Below, piece after piece: positions 7,373 through 10,370 of a stretch of 10,370 nucleotides of DNA. Under the pieces are notes generated by a model. It did no database searches, was not told the DNA's origin, and was given only the letters and a program-made list of their open reading frames with translations. Made by a program: the position numbers and the translations under genes. Origin of the DNA: Bacteroidales bacterium (GTDB taxonomy: Bacteria; Bacteroidota; Bacteroidia; Bacteroidales; JAADGE01); the NCBI GenBank assembly GCA_029932445.1, contig JAOZQB010000100.1, positions 1-10,370 of the forward strand. The letters run 5' to 3'. Positions within the stretch are counted from its first letter, which is position 1. Each line of letters begins with the position of its first letter.

Positions 7373-7762
7373 ATGAAGAAAACTAATAATAATACAATTA
7401 TGGCAGATCCCGGAGCAACAAATCAACTCAGAAACGGTACCGTCATCGAAGGAAACATAAACTCTGAAGGTGATGTAAGAATTGAAGGTACTGTAAACGG
7501 AAACATTAAAGTAAAAGGAAAAGTAATTATCGGGAATACCGGAAAAGTAACCGGAGATATCAGCTGTTCATTTCTGGACATTTCAGGAACCGTAACAGGG
7601 AAATTAATTATTACAAACAGCCTTACATTAAAATCTTCGGCAAATTATACCGGTGAAATTTCTGCAAAAAAATTAATTATTGAACCCGGAGCTATTTTTA
7701 ACGGTTCGTGTAAAATGAGTGAAGTGAAAAATGCAGAAACCTTTAAAATCGAAAAAAAGTAA
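7373..7762 (+). CDS. bactofilin family cytoskeletal protein
   Basis: Short polymer-forming protein of the bactofilin family (DUF583), which builds nucleotide-free filaments involved in cell shape, envelope synthesis or polar organisation in other bacteria. The 129 residues show the characteristic right-handed beta-helix repeat of about 16-20 residues, seen as successive glycine and valine turns from GTVIEGNINSEGDVRIEG through GKVIIGNTGKVTGDI and GTVTGKLIITNSLTLKS to KKLIIEPGAIFNG (about 22-115). Polar tails flank the core and there is no membrane segment. ATG 7373 is used; an in-frame ATG at 7400 (MADPGATNQ) would give a nine-residue-shorter protein. Its last 32 bases overlap the next gene in another frame, which ties the two translationally. 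Bactofilins next to atpZ are common in Bacteroidota. The role in this organism is not shown. Confidence 0.9.
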   Translation: MKKTNNNTIMADPGATNQLRNGTVIEGNINSEGDVRIEGTVNGNIKVKGKVIIGNTGKVTGDISCSFLDISGTVTGKLIITNSLTLKSSANYTGEISAKKLIIEPGAIFNGSCKMSEVKNAETFKIEKK

Positions 7763-7970
7763 AGACGATTTAAAAAACTCACTGAAAAATTATGCCAAAT
7801 ATTCCGGCATTGCTTTTCAAATGGCAGCCGTCATATTTCTCGGAACATGGGGAGGGTATAAACTTGATGCATTTTTTAAGTTTGAAAATCATATTCTTAC
7901 TCTTATTCTGTCTTTGCTGTCAGTTATATTGGCAATTTATGTTGCCGTAAAAGATTTTATTAAAAAATAA
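7731..7970 (+). CDS. atpZ: AtpZ/AtpI family ATP synthase accessory protein
   Basis: Small membrane protein of the AtpZ (ATPase_gene1) family, usually encoded at the head of F1Fo ATP synthase operons and implicated in c-ring assembly or Mg/Ca transport together with AtpI. The 79 residues have a basic N-terminus, the family-typical stretch YAKYSGIAFQMAAVIFLGTWGGYKLD split across helix 1 (about 25-42), and a second helix (about 54-74). The start at 7731 lies inside the bactofilin gene with a 32-base overlap; the next Met (residue 31) falls inside helix 1 and is too late. This suggests translational coupling. The next gene follows 10 bp later. No ATP synthase subunit gene is present downstream in the window, which is unusual for this neighbourhood. 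Confidence 0.85.
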   Translation: MQKPLKSKKSKDDLKNSLKNYAKYSGIAFQMAAVIFLGTWGGYKLDAFFKFENHILTLILSLLSVILAIYVAVKDFIKK

Positions 7971-7980
7971 ATATCTGCAA

Positions 7981-8376
7981 ATGAGCAAATTAACAAGAAT
8001 TTTTATCATTAAAATTATCATATTATCTGTTATTATTGCTTTTATCGGCGGATTAATTTTCAGTTTCTTATTAAAATCCCGGTATTTTGATACATTTCCG
8101 TTTTTATTAATTCTGTTTCCGCTGGTATCAAGCCTTGTACACATTCAATTGTTAAAAGCTTCAAAAAAATCTTTGGCGAAATTTAATGTTGTATTTATGC
8201 TCAGTTTTATGTTTAAAATTATTATATATGCTGCATTTACCGGTATAATAATTTCTGCCGATGCAGTAAATAAAAACAGCTTTGTGATTACAATACTCCT
8301 GATGTATTTAATTTATACGGTTTTTGACACAAAAGTAATTCTTGAAGATATTAAAAAATTGAATCCCGATTCATAA
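7981..8376 (+). CDS. four-helix membrane protein, AtpI-like by context
   Basis: A 131-residue very hydrophobic protein with four predicted helices, near residues 7-31, 38-58, 68-92 and 100-120, and short charged ends. It carries no catalytic motif I recognise. Size, four-helix topology and position 10 bp after atpZ match the poorly conserved AtpI-like protein that sits between atpZ and atpB in many Bacteroidota, so a role in ATP synthase rotor assembly or divalent cation movement is plausible. This rests mainly on context; the sequence itself only supports an inner-membrane protein. It is the last + strand gene before the convergent lipoprotein gene. Confidence 0.65.
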   Translation: MSKLTRIFIIKIIILSVIIAFIGGLIFSFLLKSRYFDTFPFLLILFPLVSSLVHIQLLKASKKSLAKFNVVFMLSFMFKIIIYAAFTGIIISADAVNKNSFVITILLMYLIYTVFDTKVILEDIKKLNPDS

Positions 8377-8514
8377 TTCTTTCCGAAGCTTATTATTTTT
8401 GTCACACTGTTTTCCTTCATAAATAAATGATATTCGATTATATTTTTGTAAAAAAGTATAATAACTGCTTAAAAAATAATTCTGCTCTCAATCTCTTTCT
8501 TTTAAATTTTGAAT

Positions 8515-8538
8515 TCGATAAATAAAATAATTTATCGA
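8515..8538. repeat. inverted repeat overlapping the following terminator
   Basis: TCGATAAAT (8515-8523) is the exact reverse complement of ATTTATCGA (8530-8538), with a 6-base spacer. The right arm shares 8535-8538 with the base of the 21-bp terminator stem, so in RNA the two hairpins cannot both be fully formed. The rest of the spacer 8377-8514 shows no coding sequence. Confidence 0.5.
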
Positions 8539-8579
8539 TATAAAAAAGACTCTCAAATTGAGAGTCTTTTTTATATCGA
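8535..8579. terminator. bidirectional rho-independent terminator between convergent genes
   Basis: A perfect 21-bp stem (8535-8555 with 8559-8579) with an AAT loop. The core GACTCTC/GAGAGTC is flanked by A6 on one side and T6 on the other, so either strand gives a hairpin followed by a U-tract. It lies 158 bases after the last + strand gene and 14 bases after the lipoprotein stop on the - strand, serving both. Confidence 0.9.
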
Positions 8580-8593
8580 ACTCAAGTTAATAT

Positions 8594-9931
8594 TTACATC
8601 TCAGTAGTAATATCTTCCGCATCCGTTACTAATTCGAATGTCGGAGGTGTTCCGGCAGATGCACATTTATATTCAATTTTATACCAATGATTGGTTCCGT
8701 CATAAACCTTAAAAGTTATAACATAATGAACTTCAAGTCCTTCAATTGAAGGCACTGCATTAGGATACTTTTGTTGCAACATAACAACAATGCCGTCTTT
8801 TATTCTTCCCCAGATATTAACAAGAGCATCCTCATCAGATAAATCAGTTAATAATTCGAGCGGGTCATATAATCTGCGTTTATATAAACTTACGTAAAAA
8901 TTTGCATAATATGAATTTGCACCGTAATAATATTCAGTTGATTCCGGATGATAATCATCAAGATATCCGTTCGGAATATCGGGATTCCCTGTTACATAAT
9001 CAACAATTAATTGATAATCAGATGAAGACAGTGTAAAAATTACGGTAGGATCAAAATACCATTTTTCCCCGTCATGTTTAAATTGAGAATTCATTTTTTC
9101 TCCGGGAAAATTTACTGACCAAACGGATCCGTCATAGTCACATGAAATAGCATAAACACTACTTTCATATTGATATAAGTGACAAAGAATAAGCATTTCA
9201 TCACCTGCTTGAGCATACGGATATTCTATATTTAAAAACTGAGGCAAATAATTACCGGGCATAGCATCATCCGAAAAATTATCATGCGAGCCGGGGGCAC
9301 CCATAGCATCGTAATCATCAGAAACCAACACTCTTGAATTTTCAACTAATGTCCATAAATAACCGTTAAATTTATAAAATCTTCCGGCAGTAACTGATAC
9401 GTCAGGATATCTGAAAAATACTTCTGCATAATTATTTGTTTCTGCATCAGGAAATTTAGTTAATAAATATCCCGGCAAACTGTCTAATTCTGCTATATCA
9501 GTAAAACATAATGTGTCTGCAATTGTTCCTCCGAAATTAATATAATCATCATCAACCAATTCTGCAGATTTAATTTCTCCGTACATTTCACCGATGTATT
9601 GGTTAAAGTTAACAACAATGTTTGAACCTTCATTCAAAGCAGGAAATTGTTTTGTTAAAATTCCCGGAATGTATTTATATGCAGAAAATGTTTCGTTAAA
9701 ACTGCTGTATTGTTCGATATAAGATGCCCATGAAGAATCTGTTTCATTTAAAGCATCAGCTTCGGCAAATGATTTTGCATCAGCATAATCACTTGATTTT
9801 AATGTATATTCCAATCCGGTTTCCGAATAGGGCTCTTCATTGTTTTTTATATCGTCATAAATGTCTTTATTCGGATTACATGCCGTAAACAGCAACCCGA
9901 GAATAAATGTGAATATTATATATTTTTTCAT
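8594..9931 (-). CDS. repeat-containing outer-surface lipoprotein, partner of a TonB-dependent receptor
   Basis: A 445-residue exported lipoprotein of no family I can name. A signal peptide ends in the lipobox LFTAC, with lipidated Cys18, then an acidic stretch (KDIYDD) that could favour surface export. The mature part is acidic and rich in Tyr, Asp and Asn, without membrane helices, as in beta-rich surface proteins. Internal repeats are visible: a motif of the form L-x3-[FY]-P-x-A recurs at about residues 92 (LTKQFPAL), 157 (LTKFPDAE, shifted by one), 233 (LNIEYPYA) and 385 (LQQKYPNA), often with V/I-rich strands after it. TLKSSDY (43-49) also recurs as TLSSSDY (300-306), and FKHDGEKW resembles FKVYDGTNHW. 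It starts 18 bp after the receptor stop, so the two form one unit, possibly for binding a substrate the receptor imports. It is not a SusD homologue by eye. Confidence 0.8.
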   Translation of the reverse strand: MKKYIIFTFILGLLFTACNPNKDIYDDIKNNEEPYSETGLEYTLKSSDYADAKSFAEADALNETDSSWASYIEQYSSFNETFSAYKYIPGILTKQFPALNEGSNIVVNFNQYIGEMYGEIKSAELVDDDYINFGGTIADTLCFTDIAELDSLPGYLLTKFPDAETNNYAEVFFRYPDVSVTAGRFYKFNGYLWTLVENSRVLVSDDYDAMGAPGSHDNFSDDAMPGNYLPQFLNIEYPYAQAGDEMLILCHLYQYESSVYAISCDYDGSVWSVNFPGEKMNSQFKHDGEKWYFDPTVIFTLSSSDYQLIVDYVTGNPDIPNGYLDDYHPESTEYYYGANSYYANFYVSLYKRRLYDPLELLTDLSDEDALVNIWGRIKDGIVVMLQQKYPNAVPSIEGLEVHYVITFKVYDGTNHWYKIEYKCASAGTPPTFELVTDAEDITTEM

Positions 9932-9949
9932 TGTTCTTTAGTTTAAAGT

Positions 9950-10370
9950 TTAAAATCTTATTTTTAATCCGATTGTCCAAGTTCTTCCGAATCCGTAAAA
10001 TACCGGAGACGTAGCATAATCATGATTAACACCGTCGGTTGCATCTGCAATATATTCCGTATCAAGTATATTATTTATTTTTCCGTACAAAGTCGTATTT
10101 AAGTTTCCGATTTTAAATTTATATTTTGCGCTCATATCAGCCAATGTATAAGTCGGCATTTTCCATGCATCTACACCCTTATCATAGTCATTAACTCGAG
10201 TAGTAATATCAAAATATGAATATAAATTATCATAGTAATTAACATCTAAACCTAAAGTTAATTTAGGTAAAACTTCTGCATCAATACTCAAAGCTGCAGT
10301 TGTTTGGGCAGCATCGCCTACATGAATTCCGCCGGAATAAATAAAAACAGAATCAACAAAAACTTGATTT
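9950..10370 (-). CDS. TonB-dependent receptor, C-terminal part (5' partial)
   Basis: C-terminal 139 residues of an outer-membrane beta-barrel receptor that imports substrates using energy from TonB. The frame stays open to the right edge, past the TTG at 10291 that a gene finder could take as a start. Upstream residues read VFIYSGGIHVGDAAQTTAAL, a conserved TonB-receptor segment. Then come alternating amphipathic strands (LTLGLDVNYYDN, YTLADMSAKYKF, LNTTLYGKINNILDTEYI), of which the last is the well-known late-barrel motif. The protein ends TWTIGLKIRF, with the terminal Phe needed for barrel assembly by the Bam machinery. The plug domain and TonB box lie outside the window, so the substrate is unknown. 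The lipoprotein gene follows 18 bp later. Confidence 0.93.
   Translation of the reverse strand, partial: NQVFVDSVFIYSGGIHVGDAAQTTAALSIDAEVLPKLTLGLDVNYYDNLYSYFDITTRVNDYDKGVDAWKMPTYTLADMSAKYKFKIGNLNTTLYGKINNILDTEYIADATDGVNHDYATSPVFYGFGRTWTIGLKIRF

Noticed and set aside
9950..10291. A 113-residue complete gene starting at TTG 10291 on the minus strand.
   Set aside because: The same frame continues open to the window edge with conserved TonB-receptor residues (IHVGDAAQTT), so this is the tail of a larger gene.
1..10370. A search for CRISPR repeats, tRNA or rRNA genes, transposases, attachment sites or defence-system genes.
   Set aside because: None was seen; apart from the respiratory module and the receptor/lipoprotein pair the content is housekeeping.

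Overview
The window is AT-rich (roughly one third GC by eye) and reads as chromosomal DNA of a member of the Bacteroidota. Four things support this: the block yceD-rpmF-fabH-accB-accC, the bactofilin-atpZ pair, a TonB-dependent receptor followed by a lipoprotein, and A-rich leaders without strong Shine-Dalgarno sites together with Bacteroidota-type -7 elements (TAnnTTTG). I cannot name the genus.

Region 1 (1-3260, + strand) is the 3' part of a respiratory operon. It encodes a Tat-exported four-cluster iron-sulfur protein (cut by the left edge), a ten-helix NrfD/DsrP-like quinone-interacting membrane subunit, and a monohaem cytochrome c carrying a beta-rich domain and a C-terminal membrane anchor. 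Together they look like a periplasm-facing module that moves electrons between the quinone pool and a cytochrome or a catalytic subunit encoded further left. The iron-sulfur subunit lacks one cysteine in each of the first and fourth cluster motifs. A rho-independent hairpin closes the operon.

Region 2 (about 3270-7290, + strand) is a housekeeping lipid and ribosome block. yceD and rpmF (L32) form a short transcription unit ending in a strong hairpin. fabH follows with its own likely promoter, then accB and accC (biotin carboxyl carrier protein and biotin carboxylase). Three palindromic AAATATATT elements spaced exactly 25 bp apart sit directly before accB.

Region 3 (7373-8376, + strand) holds a bactofilin, an AtpZ-like protein overlapping it by 32 bases, and a four-helix AtpI-like membrane protein. 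In related genomes such genes usually lead into the F1Fo ATP synthase operon; here they stop and the strand switches.

Region 4 (8594-10370, - strand) is the end of a TonB-dependent receptor gene (cut by the right edge) followed 18 bp later by a surface-type lipoprotein with internal repeats, likely an outer-membrane uptake pair. It converges on region 3, and a perfect 21-bp hairpin between them can terminate both directions. No tRNA, rRNA, CRISPR array or insertion sequence was seen, and no intergenic stretch exceeds 220 bp.
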